A DNA stretch of 64,000 nt from Sorangium cellulosum So ce56 (GCF_000067165.1 NC_010162.1:310001-374000), one strand, 5' to 3'; shown: positions 41,395 through 52,649, counted from the stretch's first letter. Made by a program: numbers and translations. The notes: generated by a model not told the origin, from the letters alone.

Positions 41395-44300
41395 ATGAGC
41401 GTTGAGACGATTCGGATGGCCCTTGGGCGTCTGCAGGATGAGCCCGAGAACGAGGCAGCCTGGAACGAGCTCGCGGAGGCCGTGACTGCTCCGAACAACG
41501 GCGCGGGCCCCGGGGACGTCGAGCGCCTGCTCGGCGCGGCGCGCGGGCGGCACGAGCAGCGGAAGGAATGGCAGGCCGTGGCCCGCCTCCTCGAGCTGGA
41601 GATCGCCCTCGCCGCGGGCAGCGCCGTCGAGCCCGCGATGCAGGCCGAGCTCGCCCGCGTCTACCACGAGGAGCTCATCGACGTCGATCGCGCGGCGGCC
41701 GCGTACAAGCGGCTGCTCGAGCTGCGCCCCGACGACGACGCCGCGGCCGAGGCGCTCGAGACCGACGCCTCGAAGCGCGAGCGGTGGCGCGACCTCGTGG
41801 ACCGGTACGTGGCCGAGGCCGAGGGCGCGACCGACGGCGCCTTCAAGAGCGCGCTCTACACGAGCGCGGCCGACATCGGCTACCGCTACGGCCGCGCCGA
41901 GCTCGGCGAGCGGGTGGCCGAGCTCATCGAGCTCGCCCTGAAGCTCGACCCGAAGAACCTCCGCGCGGCCAACCTCGCCGAGATCGCCTTCTCCACCGCG
42001 GGGGACTGGGAAGGCGTCGTCCGGGTCCAGTCGATCGTCAAGGGCGAGGCCCCGAGCAAAGAGGACCGCATCGCGGCGGCCGTCCGCGCGGCGCGCACCA
42101 CCAAGGCCCGCCTGAGCGATCCGGCCCGCGCGGTCGCGGCGTACGAGGAGCTGCTCGACCTCTCGCCCGGCCAGGCCGAGGCGCTCTCGTTCCTGACCGA
42201 GGCCTACTCCGCCGCGGGCGACTGGGATCGCCTCGTCGCCCTCTACGAGGACCAGCTCCGCAGCGGCGGCGTGAAGCCCGGCGAGGAGCTCGGCATGCTC
42301 GTGCAGATCGCCATGGTCCACTGGCGCATGCGCGGCCAGCCCCAGGCGGCCGAGCCCTATTTCGACCGCGTTCGCCGCGCCGACCCGGCGCACGCCGGGA
42401 TGCTCAACTTCTACCGCGAGGTCCTCGAGCAGCGCGGCGACAAGCCGCGGCTCACGACGATCCTCACGGACGCGCAGCGCGCCGTGCCCGACGGCCCCGA
42501 GAAGCGCGCCATCGCCACGGAGCTCGCGCGGCTCGCCGAGTCGCAGGAGAACGCCGCCAAGGCGATCGAGCAGTACAAGTCCGTGCTCCGGACCGACCCG
42601 GAGAACCGCCAGGCGCGCGACGCCCTGAAGCGCCTCTACCTGCAGACCGAGGGGTACAACGCCCTCGTCGAGCTCCACCGGCAGGACCTGGAGCGCACGC
42701 CCGCCGACGACGTCGCCGGCAGGGTCGCGGTGCTCCGCGAGATCGCCGGGATCTACCGCGATCGCGCCAAGAACGACGCGGCCCTCGTCACGGTCCTCAC
42801 CCAGATCGTCCAGCTCGACGACAAGGACGTCGACGCCGTGCGGGAGCTGACCCGCATCTACGAGTCGCTCGGGCGCTGGCGCGACCTGCTCTCGTACCAG
42901 CAGCGCCTCGCCGAGCTGACCGAGAGCCCCGCCGAGAAGGCGGGGCTCTACCGCGCGGTCGCGCGGCGCTGGTTCGACCAGTTCTCCAACGTCCAGAACG
43001 CCATCGCGGCGTACGAGGCGCTGCTCACGGTCGAGCCGATCGACGAGGAGGCGCAGCAGAAGCTCCGCGAGCTGTACCTGAAGCGGCGCGCCTGGCCGCA
43101 GCTCTACTCGCTCTACGAGCGCAAGCTCGAGGGCGCCGAGGGCGCCGCGAAGATCGAGCTCCTCGGCGAGATGGCCAAGCTCGCGGCCGAGCGGCTCGAC
43201 CGCGGCGCGGACGCGATCGCGCTGCAGAAGCGGATCCTCGAGCTCGACCCGAGCGCCCCCGGGGTGCTCGACGCGCTGGAGAAGCAGGCCGAGCGCGAGA
43301 AGGACTTCGCCACGGTCGCCGAGGTGCTCGAGCGCCGCGTCGACCTCGCGGCCGACGACGCGGCGCGGCTCGTCTCGCTGCAGAAGCTCGGGGCCGTGTA
43401 CGCCGAGCGCCTCAAGGATCCGGCCCAGGCGGCGCGGACGTGGCGGCGCGTGCTCACGCTCTCGCCGGGGCACGCGCGCGCGCTCCGCGTCCTGCGCGAC
43501 GCGTACTTCGCCGCGGGCGACTGGGACGGGCTCGAGGAGCTCTACGCCTCGCAGAACGACTGGGAGGGCCTCGTCGACTTCCTCTCGGGCGCGGCGGACA
43601 AGGCGACCGACCCGGCCACGAAGCTCGACATCTCCTTCCGCGCGGCCCGGATCTTCGAGGAGCAGCTCAAGGCGCCCGAGCGCGCGGCGCGCTCGTACGA
43701 GCGCGTGCTCAGCGTCTCGCCGAAGGACGCGCGCGCCGCGGCGGCGCTCGTGCCGATCTACGAGGAGGAGGAGAAGTGGGCCCGGCTGCCGGCGCTCTAC
43801 GAGATCCTCCTCGACGCGACGGACGACGCCGAGGCGCAGGTCGGCATGCTGCGCAAGCTCGCGGCGGTGACGGGCGGGCCGCTCTCGGACAAGCCGAGCG
43901 CGCTCGGCTACGCGCGCCGCGCCTACGAGCTCCAGCCGGACGACGAGGGGCTCGACCTGCTCGAGGCCTGGTCGCGGGCGGCGGGCTCGTGGGGGCCGTT
44001 CGTCGAGGCGGTCGAGGGCCGGCTCCGGACGGCGGAGGACCTCGCGACCGACGTGCAGCGCACGCTGCGGCTGAAGCTCGCCGAGGTGTACGCGCGCGAG
44101 ATGGGCAAGCTCGACGAGGCGGTGACCGTCTACCGCGGCCTCGTCGAGGACGATCCGTCCGACGACGACACGGTGCGGGCGCTCGACGCGCTCCTCCGCG
44201 CGAACGAGCGGCAGGCCGATCTGCGGTGGCTGTTCGAGCTCAGGGCGAGCCAGGTCGGGGGCGAGGACCGCGCCGAGATCCTCGAGGAGTGGGCGACGCT

Positions 44301-47300
44301 CGAGGAGGAGGTCTTCGGCGACCCGGCGAAGGCGATCGAGCTCCTGCGCAAGGTCATCGCGCTGACGCCCGCGCGCATCAACGCGCTGCGGGTGCTCTCG
44401 CGCCTCCTGAACGCCGCGGGCGAGTACGAGGCGGCGTCCGTGATCGTGGCCACGCACCGCGACGTCAGCGAGGGCGACGAGCGGGCGCGCCGCGAGATCG
44501 AGCTCGCGACGCTCTACCTGGACCGGCTGGATCGGCCGGCGGACGCGTTCGAGGCGGCGGTGCGCGCGCTCGATCTGACGGCGCACGACCCGGACGCGAT
44601 CACCGTCCTCTCGCGGCTCGTCGAGCGCCCGGAGACGCGCGTGCGCGCGGCCAAGGTGCTCGCCGTCGAGTACGCCGAGACGGGCAACCACCGGCGCGAG
44701 GCCATGGTGCTCCGGGTCATCCTCGAGTCGGAGCGGGATCCGGCGCGGCGGCGGGAGCTCTACCTCACGCTCGCGAGCGTCGAGGAGACGAAGCTGCACG
44801 CGGCCGGGACGGCGTTCGACGCGCTCCTCCGGGCGCTGCACGAGTTCTCGGACGACATCGAGCTCTGGGATCGCGCCGCCGAGCTGTCGCGGCGCGCCGG
44901 CCGACCGACCGACCTCGCGGAGGCGTACCGCGTGCACCTCGTCGCGGGCCGCACCGAGGGCGACAAGGTGCTCGGCAGCTCCGTGGAGGTCGAGCTCTGC
45001 GAGCGCGCGGCGAGCCTCCACGACGAGCAGCTCGGCGACCCGGAGGGCGCGAAGCCCTACCTGGAGCGGGTGCTGAGCCTCGACCCGAACAACCACCGCG
45101 CGTTCGAGCGGCTGAAGCAGATCCTGACGGCGGCCGAGCGGTGGGGCGAGCTCGAGGAGCTCTACGACCGCGCCGCGAAGGGCACGACGGACCAGAGCGA
45201 GCGTATCGAGCTGCTCAACGAGGTCGCGCTCATCGCCGAGGAGATCATCGGCGACGCCGCGAAGGCGATCGGCTACTACGAGCGCATCCTCGAGCTCGAT
45301 CCGTTCTACACGGCGGCGCTCGACTCGCTGGAGAAGCTCTACGAGCGCGAGGGCCGCTTCCGCGACCTCGCGGCGCTCCTCGAGCAGCGCCTGAAGACGG
45401 CGACCGAGGCCGAGAGCGTCGAGATCAAGCTGTCGCTCGGCAGCATCTACCTCGACCGGCTGCACGAGCCCGAGGGGTCGCTCGGGCACCTCGAGGACGT
45501 GCTGCGGATCCGCCAGAACGACCCGAAGGCGCGCGAGCTCGTCGAGCGGCTGCTCGACATCGGGGCGCTCCGGCTCCGGGCGGCGCGCGTGCTCGAGGCG
45601 GTGTACGAGGCGCGGGACGAGATCCGGCAGCTCGTGCGGGTCCTCGAGATCCGGCGCCAGGGCGCCGAGACCGAGTCGGAGCGGCGCGAGCTGCTCCGCC
45701 GGGTCAGCGTGCTCCAGGACGAGCGGCTCAGGGACGACGCCGGGGCGTTCGCCAGCCTGTCGGAGCTCCTGCCGCTCGAGCCGGAGGACCTCGCGGCGCG
45801 CGAGCGGCTCATCGAGATCGGCCGGCGCCTCGGCGAGCACGAGCAGGTTGCCGAGGTGCTCACGGCGGCCGCGGACGCGTGCGGGACGGCGACCATCCGC
45901 GGCGAAATCCTGATGGAAGTCGCGAGGATCTGTGAGGACCTCCTCGGCGACGCCGACCGGGCCGAGAAGGTCTACCGGCGCGTGCTCGCCATCGATCCGA
46001 CCGATCCGACGCTGGTGATCCCGGCGGCGCAGGCGCTCGGCCGCATCTACGCGGCGAAGGAGCAGCACCAGGCGCTCGCGGGCGTGCTCGCGATCGAGGT
46101 GCGCCTCGAGGAGAACGTCGAGACGCGGCGGTCGCTCTACGAGCGCATCGGGACGCTGCACGAGACGGTGCTGGACGACCCGGCCAAGGCGATCGAGGCC
46201 TGGCAGGCGCGGCTCGGCGACGACGGCGCCGACGTGGCGGCGCTCGCGGCGCTCGAGCGGCTCTACGAGCGGACGTCGCAGTGGCGGGAGCTCGTCTCCG
46301 TGCTCCGGGCGCGGGAGCAGTCGACGACGGAGCCGGAGGAGCGGCGGCGCGCGATGACCAAGGCGGCCGAGACGCTCGCGCAGAAGCTCGCCGACGTGCC
46401 CGAGGCGATCAACGCGTGGCGCGCGGTGCTCGACGAGTTCGGCCCCGAGCGCCCGACGCTCGCGGCCCTCGAGGAGCTCTACGAGCTCGACGAGCGCTGG
46501 GTCGACCTCGCCGAGACGCTGGAGGTGGACCTGTCCCTCGCGGTGGAGACGCCCGCCCGGCTCGATCTGCTGGCGCGGCTCGGCGACGTGCGGCGGCTGC
46601 ACCAGGCGGACGCGACGGGGGCGCTCGAGGCGTACCGCCAGGCGCTCTCGCTCGACCCGTCGAACGCGCGCTGCCGCGCGGCGCTCGAGGCGATGCTCGA
46701 GCGCGAGGACGCGCGGCGGGACGCGGCCGAGACGCTCGAGCCGCTCTACGAGGCGGACGGCGACGCAGAGCGCCTGCTCCGGGTCCTGGAGATCAAGGTC
46801 GAGACCTCGGATCTCCCGAGCGAGCGGCTCGCCACCTTGCAGAAGTCGCTCCGCACCGCGGAGGGGCCGCTCGGCGACACCTCGCGGGCGTTCGGCTACG
46901 CGCTCCGCGGCGTGCGGGAGGCGGCGGGTGAGCCCGAGGTGACGACCTGGATCGCCACGGTCGAGCGGCTCGGCGAGGCCACGGGGCGCTGGTCCGAGGT
47001 GTGCGAGCTGTTCCAGCGCATCGCGCCGGACATCCTCGACGGCGACGTGCAGCAGAACGTGCGGTTGCGGGTCGGCGAGCTCGCGCGGCACAAGCTCGAC
47101 GACCGCGAGCTCGCGGTCGAGCAGTACAAGAAGGCGCTCGAGGCCCGCGGGGACGACCGGCGGGCGATGATCGCGCTGGAGGAGCTCTACGGCGAGGCGC
47201 GCGACGCCGGGCGGCTGCTCGAGATCCTGAAGCTCCGGGTCGAGAACGCCGAGACCGACGAGGAGAAGACGGGGCTGCTCTTCCGGATCGCCGAGCTCGA

Positions 47301-50300
47301 GCGGGGCCCGCTCGGGGACCAGGCCGGCGCGATCGCGACCTACGAGACGATCCTCGACATCGCGCTCCACCCGGACGCGATCGCGGCGCTGGACGGCCTC
47401 TACCGCGAGGCGGGGCGCTTCCAGGACCTCATCCGGCTCTACGAGCGGCAGCTCGACGTGCGCGCCGGCGACCTCGCCGAGCTGCACGTCAAGATCGCGC
47501 TCGTCGCGCACCGGCACACCGAGGACGTGCAGCGCGCGTTCGACGAGCTCTCCGAGGCGCTGCTCATCGATCCGGCGCACGAGGGCGCGGTCTCGCTGCT
47601 CGAGGCGATCCTCGAGGGCTCGGCCGAGGCGGATCACAGGGCGCGCGCCGGGGAGATGCTCGAGCCGGTGTACCTGCGCCGGGCCGACTGGAACCGCGTG
47701 AAGATCGCGCTCGACGCGCGCCTCGCCGCGAGCCAGGACCCGGTCGAGCGCCGCGATCTGCTGCAGCGGCTCGCGACGCTGCACGAGGAGCAGCTCGAGG
47801 ACTACCGCGCGGCGCTCGAGACGGTGGCGAAGCTCCTCCACGAGGACCTCACCGACGAGGGGGTCTGGGCGGAGCTCGAGCGGCTCGCGAAGGTGGCGAG
47901 CGCGGAGCGGCGGCTCGCGGAGATCTACGCGGCGGAGCTCGGGGAGCTCACCTCGGACGACGCGTCGAGCGCGAAGCTCAGCCGGCGCACCGGCGAGCTC
48001 TACGCCGAGCTCGGCGACGTGGCCGACGCGCTGCGGTGGTACCGGCGCGCGCACGAGTTCGAGCCGGACTCGCGCGAGCTGTTCGACGCGATCGACGGGC
48101 TGCTCGTCAAGGAAGGGCGCCACGCCGAGCGCATCCAGCTCTACCGCGCGGCGCTCGACTACCGGAAGGACGAGGACCGGCTCGACGCCCTCCACACGAT
48201 CGCGCGCCTGGAGCGGACGGAGCTCCGCGAGCCCGCGCTCGCGATCGAGACGTACCGCGCGGCGCTCGACGTCGACGAGAACGACGCCCGGGCGCTCGAC
48301 GCGCTGACGGAGCTCTACCGCGAGCTCGACCGGCCGCGCGACCTCGCCGACCTCTACCTGCGCCGGGCCGAGGCGGCCCCGAACGGCGAGCGGGCGGCGC
48401 CCTACCGGCTCGCGCTCGCGGCGCTCTTGCGCACGCGGCTCGAGGACACCTCGGGCGCGATCGATCAGCTCGAGGCGATCGTCGGCGAGGTGCCCTCGCA
48501 CGCCGAGGCGATCCGGGCGCTCGAGGCGCTCATCCAGGACCCGCAGCACAAGGCGCGGGTCGTCGAGATCCTCGGCCCGCTCTACGAGGGGGCGGACGAC
48601 TGGCGGCAGCTCGTCCGGCTCAACGACGAGCGGTTCGGCCTCGCCTCGGACGCGCGCGAGAAGGTCGCGGTGCTCCGGGAGACGGCGAAGCTCTGGGAGA
48701 CGCGCGGCAACGACGAACTGCGCGCCTTCGACGCGATCCGGACGGCGTTCGGCCTCGATCCAGACGACGGCGAGACGCGCGGCGAGCTCGAGCGGCTCGC
48801 CGAGCAGCTCGGCGCCTGGGAGGAGCTCGCGGAGAGCCTCGAGGCGGGGGTGACCACCACGTCGGACGAGCTCACGAAGCGCGAGCTGCTCTCGTCGCTG
48901 GCCAAGGTCTACGACACGCGCATCGACGACCCGCGCCGGGCGCTCCGCGCCTACGCGCGGCTGTCCGCGCTCGACCCGAGCGATCCCGAGCCGCTCGAGC
49001 AGATGGACACCCTGGCCGTGCTGCTCAGCGACTGGGACACGCTCATCTCCGTCCTCGAGAAGAAGAGCGAGATGGCGTCGGACGAGGAGAACGCCTCGAT
49101 CTGCCGGCGCATCGCCGAGACCAAGCTCGAGATGCTCGAGGACACCGAGGGCGCCATCCAGGCGTACGAGCGGGCGCTCGAGCTCGATCCCGAGAGCGCG
49201 ATGACGATCGACGCCCTCATCGAGCTGCACGAGCCGCGCGGCGCTGCGAGCCGCCTCGTCGAGCTCTACGGCCGGCGCGTCGAGCTCGCGGGCCCCGACG
49301 AGGAGGAGCTGCGCTACGACCTCAACGTGCGCGCCGCCGAGCGCTACGAGCGGGATCTCTCGAGCCCGCGCGACGCGATCGCGGCGCTCAACGCGGCGCT
49401 CGAGGCGAAGCAGGGCGATCCGGCGGTGCTGTCCGCGCTGGAGCGGCTCTACCGGGCCGAGCGGATGTGGGACGAGCTCCTGTCGAACCTGATGCTCCAG
49501 GCGAGCGCGGCCGCGGACAGGGACGCGCGCATCAAGCTGCGGACGGCGATCGGCGACCTCTACGCGGGGGAGCTGGAGAGCCCGAGCGACGCGATCGAGC
49601 AGTACCGGCTCGTCCTCGACGAGGACGCGGTGAACGACCACGCGATCCAGGCGGTCCGCGCCATCGGCGAGGGCCGGGAGGAGCTGCGGCTCGACGCCGC
49701 CGAGGTGCTCGAGCCCGTCCTCCGCGCGGCCGGCCGCCACGAGGAGCTCGCCGCCGCGCTCGAGCTGCGCCTGCGCGCGCAGACCGAGCCGACCGACCGG
49801 GCCGCGACCCTCCGGGCGATCGCCCTCGTGCAGGACGTGCAGCTCGGGCGCCCGCTCGAGGCGGAGCAGGCGCTGCTCCGCGCGCTGGAGGACGCGCCGG
49901 ACGACGCGTCGCTGCACGGCGAGATCGAGCGGCTCGCGGAGCGCACGGACGGCTTCGGCCGCTACTGCGACGCGCTCGCGCAGCGGGCCTCGGCGACGTT
50001 CGACGCGACGATCGCGAAGGACCTGTTCCTGCGGATCGGCCGCATCGCCGAGGAGAAGCTCGGCGACGACCGGCGCAGCGCTCAGGCCTACGCGAAGGCC
50101 GTCGAGCACGCCGGCGACACGCCCGAGCTCCTCGAGGCGCTCGACCGGCTCTACGGCCGCCTCGGCGACGAGCGGGCGCTCGCGGACGTGCTCGAGCGCC
50201 GCGTCGCGGTCACGCCCGGCGATCGCGACCAGGCGGATCTCTTCTACCGGCTCGCGGTGATCCAGATCGGGTCGTTCAGCGACAAGCCCCAGGGCCTGAA

Positions 50301-52635
50301 CACCCTGCGGCAGGCGCTCGATCGGGCGGTCGATCACGAGCGGGCGAGCGGCGCGCTCGAGGCGCTCACCGAGGACCCGGCGCTCTTCGACGAGGCGGCC
50401 GAGGCGCTCGAGGGCGTCTACCGGACGCGGGGCGACAACGCCGCGCTGGCGCGCCTCTACGAGAAGCGCATCCGCTTCGCGCCGGGCGGCGCGGAGCGGA
50501 TCCGCATGCGCCTCGACCTGGCGAAGGTGCTCGAGGTGCGCTCGAACGACCCGAGGGCGGCGCTCGAGACCCTGGAGAAGGCGCTCGCCGACGACCCGTC
50601 GGACCCGGACGTGCTCGGCGAGATCGAGCGCCTGGCCCCGCTGACGGGCGGCTGGGCGAGCGCCGCCTCCGCCCTGGAGCGGGCGGTGCGGGCCGGGACC
50701 GAGCTCGACGGCGACACGGCGCGCGATCTGTGGATGCGCATCGCCGAGTGGCAGAAGAACAAGGTGGGCGACGCCAAGGCCGCCGAGGCGGCGTACGAGG
50801 CGGCGCTCACGCACGATCCCACGAGCGAGCACATCCTGCGGTCGATCGAGGAGCTGCAGCGGGCGCCGGGGCGCGAGCGCGACCTCATCGGCACGCTGCG
50901 CCGGATCGCCGCCCTCGACGGCATGGAGGGGAGCGCGGGCGAGCTGCGCCGCGAGGCGAAGGAGCTCGCGGAGCGCGCGCTGGGCGACCGGGAGCTCGTC
51001 GAGGCGATCCTGCGCGAGATGATCGCCGCGGACGAGGGCGACACCTGGGCGCTCGCCGAGCTCACGAAGGTGCGGGAGGAGGCGGGCGACCACAAGGAGG
51101 TCTTCCGGCTGCTCGTGCGCCAGTCCGAGCTCTACGCCGAGGCCGAGCGCATCCGCGACGCGCGGCACGCCGCCGCGGCGGTCGCGCGCGAGCGGCTCGG
51201 CGACGACGCGGCGGCGATCGAGCTCTACGAGACGCTCTTCGAGGCGGATCCGGGCGACGCGCGCGCCGCGACGGCGCTGCGCGAGCTCTACGCGAAGGCC
51301 GGCAAGCACAAGGAGCTCCTCGCGCTGCTCGAGCGGCTCACCGACCTGGCCGAGTCGCCCGAGGCCCGCTCGGCGCTGCGCCTCGAGAGCGCGGAGATCT
51401 GCCTCTCGCGGCTCGACGCGGTGAGCGAGGCGACCGAGCACCTGCGCGCGGTCCTCGACGAGCAGCCCGACAACGAGAAGGCGACGGTCCTGCTCGCGCA
51501 GCTGCTCGAGAAGACCGGCCGTGATCAGGAGCTGTCGGACCTGTTCGTCACGCAGATCGAGCGCGCGAAGGACCGCGGCGACGTCGCGGCGGAGCTCTCG
51601 TACAGCGTCCGCCTCGGCGAGGTCTACGAGGCGCGGCTGAACGACACGGCGCGGGCGATCGAGACCTACCGCGCGGTCCTCGAGCGCGAGCCGCGCCACC
51701 ACGGCGCGCTCCTCGCGCTGGCGCGCCTGCACGAGCAGCGCGGGGAGAAGGCCGAGGCGGCGCAGCGGCTCGAGGTGATCCTCGAGGACGCCCGCGCCGC
51801 GGAGGCGGTGGGCACGGCGCTCCGGCTCGCGGATCTGCACCGGTCCCTCGGCGACGAGGGCGCGGTTCGGCGCGTGCTCGAGCGGGGGCTCGCGGCGGAC
51901 GGGTCGGCGCAGGAGATCAGGAAGCAGCTCCTCGCCCTCTACGAGAAGCAGCAGGCCTTCACCGAGCTCGCCGATCTCATCACCGGCGACGCCGAGGCGG
52001 CCGCGCAGCCGGCCGAGAAGGTGGCGCTCTACCGCAAGGCGGCCGGCATCCACCTGGCGAAGCGGAACGATCCCGGCCGCGCGGCGGACCTCTTGGTCAA
52101 GGCCACCGAGCTCGTGCCGGGCGACCGCGAGCTCCTGCTCGCGCTGTGCGACGCGTACAGCGCCTCGGGCCGCGGCCAGAAGGCCGCCGAGGCGCTCCAG
52201 CAGATCGTCGAGTCCTACGGCGGCCGCCGCTCGAAGGATCTCGCCGCGATCCACCACCGCCTCGCCAAGGCCTACCTGGCCGAGGGGCAGCGGGAGCGGG
52301 CGCTCGCCGAGCTCGACATCGCCTTCAAGATCGACCCGGGCTCGATCGCCATCCTCCGCGACCTCGGCGTGCTGGCGCTCGATCTGTCGGAGTCGGGCGA
52401 CGACGCGGCGAAGGCGGCGCACATCGATCGCGCGCAGAAGACCTTCCGCGCCCTGCTCCTCCAGAAGCTCGACGAGGGCGCGCCGATCAGCAAGGGCGAG
52501 GTCTTCTATTACCTCGGCGTGATCAGCCACCGTCAGAACGACGACAAGAAGGCGATCCAGATGCTGGAGCGCGCGCTCGACAACGAGCGCGACTTCGCCC
52601 CGGCGAAGGAGCTCCTGGCGCAGCTCAAGAAGTGA
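41395..52635 (+). CDS. Giant tetratricopeptide-repeat protein, 3746 aa
   Basis: GGAGAG six or so bases before ATG 41395 supports the start. The whole length consists of TPR/HAT-like helical pairs repeating patterns such as RLVALYEDQL, AAEAYERVL-like units and D-P-x-x-A, about 100 repeats, with no catalytic, membrane or signal segment. The residue mix is dominated by Ala, Leu, Glu, Arg and Asp. It would form a very long superhelix for protein binding in the cytosol. It is followed after 14 bases by the class IV aminotransferase gene. The antisense strand is open over almost the full length, a codon-bias effect. Large TPR proteins are common in myxobacteria; the partner is unknown. Confidence 0.9.
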   Translation: MSVETIRMALGRLQDEPENEAAWNELAEAVTAPNNGAGPGDVERLLGAARGRHEQRKEWQAVARLLELEIALAAGSAVEPAMQAELARVYHEELIDVDRAAAAYKRLLELRPDDDAAAEALETDASKRERWRDLVDRYVAEAEGATDGAFKSALYTSAADIGYRYGRAELGERVAELIELALKLDPKNLRAANLAEIAFSTAGDWEGVVRVQSIVKGEAPSKEDRIAAAVRAARTTKARLSDPARAVAAYEELLDLSPGQAEALSFLTEAYSAAGDWDRLVALYEDQLRSGGVKPGEELGMLVQIAMVHWRMRGQPQAAEPYFDRVRRADPAHAGMLNFYREVLEQRGDKPRLTTILTDAQRAVPDGPEKRAIATELARLAESQENAAKAIEQYKSVLRTDPENRQARDALKRLYLQTEGYNALVELHRQDLERTPADDVAGRVAVLREIAGIYRDRAKNDAALVTVLTQIVQLDDKDVDAVRELTRIYESLGRWRDLLSYQQRLAELTESPAEKAGLYRAVARRWFDQFSNVQNAIAAYEALLTVEPIDEEAQQKLRELYLKRRAWPQLYSLYERKLEGAEGAAKIELLGEMAKLAAERLDRGADAIALQKRILELDPSAPGVLDALEKQAEREKDFATVAEVLERRVDLAADDAARLVSLQKLGAVYAERLKDPAQAARTWRRVLTLSPGHARALRVLRDAYFAAGDWDGLEELYASQNDWEGLVDFLSGAADKATDPATKLDISFRAARIFEEQLKAPERAARSYERVLSVSPKDARAAAALVPIYEEEEKWARLPALYEILLDATDDAEAQVGMLRKLAAVTGGPLSDKPSALGYARRAYELQPDDEGLDLLEAWSRAAGSWGPFVEAVEGRLRTAEDLATDVQRTLRLKLAEVYAREMGKLDEAVTVYRGLVEDDPSDDDTVRALDALLRANERQADLRWLFELRASQVGGEDRAEILEEWATLEEEVFGDPAKAIELLRKVIALTPARINALRVLSRLLNAAGEYEAASVIVATHRDVSEGDERARREIELATLYLDRLDRPADAFEAAVRALDLTAHDPDAITVLSRLVERPETRVRAAKVLAVEYAETGNHRREAMVLRVILESERDPARRRELYLTLASVEETKLHAAGTAFDALLRALHEFSDDIELWDRAAELSRRAGRPTDLAEAYRVHLVAGRTEGDKVLGSSVEVELCERAASLHDEQLGDPEGAKPYLERVLSLDPNNHRAFERLKQILTAAERWGELEELYDRAAKGTTDQSERIELLNEVALIAEEIIGDAAKAIGYYERILELDPFYTAALDSLEKLYEREGRFRDLAALLEQRLKTATEAESVEIKLSLGSIYLDRLHEPEGSLGHLEDVLRIRQNDPKARELVERLLDIGALRLRAARVLEAVYEARDEIRQLVRVLEIRRQGAETESERRELLRRVSVLQDERLRDDAGAFASLSELLPLEPEDLAARERLIEIGRRLGEHEQVAEVLTAAADACGTATIRGEILMEVARICEDLLGDADRAEKVYRRVLAIDPTDPTLVIPAAQALGRIYAAKEQHQALAGVLAIEVRLEENVETRRSLYERIGTLHETVLDDPAKAIEAWQARLGDDGADVAALAALERLYERTSQWRELVSVLRAREQSTTEPEERRRAMTKAAETLAQKLADVPEAINAWRAVLDEFGPERPTLAALEELYELDERWVDLAETLEVDLSLAVETPARLDLLARLGDVRRLHQADATGALEAYRQALSLDPSNARCRAALEAMLEREDARRDAAETLEPLYEADGDAERLLRVLEIKVETSDLPSERLATLQKSLRTAEGPLGDTSRAFGYALRGVREAAGEPEVTTWIATVERLGEATGRWSEVCELFQRIAPDILDGDVQQNVRLRVGELARHKLDDRELAVEQYKKALEARGDDRRAMIALEELYGEARDAGRLLEILKLRVENAETDEEKTGLLFRIAELERGPLGDQAGAIATYETILDIALHPDAIAALDGLYREAGRFQDLIRLYERQLDVRAGDLAELHVKIALVAHRHTEDVQRAFDELSEALLIDPAHEGAVSLLEAILEGSAEADHRARAGEMLEPVYLRRADWNRVKIALDARLAASQDPVERRDLLQRLATLHEEQLEDYRAALETVAKLLHEDLTDEGVWAELERLAKVASAERRLAEIYAAELGELTSDDASSAKLSRRTGELYAELGDVADALRWYRRAHEFEPDSRELFDAIDGLLVKEGRHAERIQLYRAALDYRKDEDRLDALHTIARLERTELREPALAIETYRAALDVDENDARALDALTELYRELDRPRDLADLYLRRAEAAPNGERAAPYRLALAALLRTRLEDTSGAIDQLEAIVGEVPSHAEAIRALEALIQDPQHKARVVEILGPLYEGADDWRQLVRLNDERFGLASDAREKVAVLRETAKLWETRGNDELRAFDAIRTAFGLDPDDGETRGELERLAEQLGAWEELAESLEAGVTTTSDELTKRELLSSLAKVYDTRIDDPRRALRAYARLSALDPSDPEPLEQMDTLAVLLSDWDTLISVLEKKSEMASDEENASICRRIAETKLEMLEDTEGAIQAYERALELDPESAMTIDALIELHEPRGAASRLVELYGRRVELAGPDEEELRYDLNVRAAERYERDLSSPRDAIAALNAALEAKQGDPAVLSALERLYRAERMWDELLSNLMLQASAAADRDARIKLRTAIGDLYAGELESPSDAIEQYRLVLDEDAVNDHAIQAVRAIGEGREELRLDAAEVLEPVLRAAGRHEELAAALELRLRAQTEPTDRAATLRAIALVQDVQLGRPLEAEQALLRALEDAPDDASLHGEIERLAERTDGFGRYCDALAQRASATFDATIAKDLFLRIGRIAEEKLGDDRRSAQAYAKAVEHAGDTPELLEALDRLYGRLGDERALADVLERRVAVTPGDRDQADLFYRLAVIQIGSFSDKPQGLNTLRQALDRAVDHERASGALEALTEDPALFDEAAEALEGVYRTRGDNAALARLYEKRIRFAPGGAERIRMRLDLAKVLEVRSNDPRAALETLEKALADDPSDPDVLGEIERLAPLTGGWASAASALERAVRAGTELDGDTARDLWMRIAEWQKNKVGDAKAAEAAYEAALTHDPTSEHILRSIEELQRAPGRERDLIGTLRRIAALDGMEGSAGELRREAKELAERALGDRELVEAILREMIAADEGDTWALAELTKVREEAGDHKEVFRLLVRQSELYAEAERIRDARHAAAAVARERLGDDAAAIELYETLFEADPGDARAATALRELYAKAGKHKELLALLERLTDLAESPEARSALRLESAEICLSRLDAVSEATEHLRAVLDEQPDNEKATVLLAQLLEKTGRDQELSDLFVTQIERAKDRGDVAAELSYSVRLGEVYEARLNDTARAIETYRAVLEREPRHHGALLALARLHEQRGEKAEAAQRLEVILEDARAAEAVGTALRLADLHRSLGDEGAVRRVLERGLAADGSAQEIRKQLLALYEKQQAFTELADLITGDAEAAAQPAEKVALYRKAAGIHLAKRNDPGRAADLLVKATELVPGDRELLLALCDAYSASGRGQKAAEALQQIVESYGGRRSKDLAAIHHRLAKAYLAEGQRERALAELDIAFKIDPGSIAILRDLGVLALDLSESGDDAAKAAHIDRAQKTFRALLLQKLDEGAPISKGEVFYYLGVISHRQNDDKKAIQMLERALDNERDFAPAKELLAQLKK

Positions 52636-52649
52636 CGTAATCTCGCCGC

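Noticed and set aside
40267..52530. A 4087-codon minus-strand frame opposite the giant TPR gene
   Set aside because: Only its last 296 codons (hbd) resemble a protein. The rest is the complement of regular TPR codons and shows no family resemblance; the sense strand has the good start and repeat structure.
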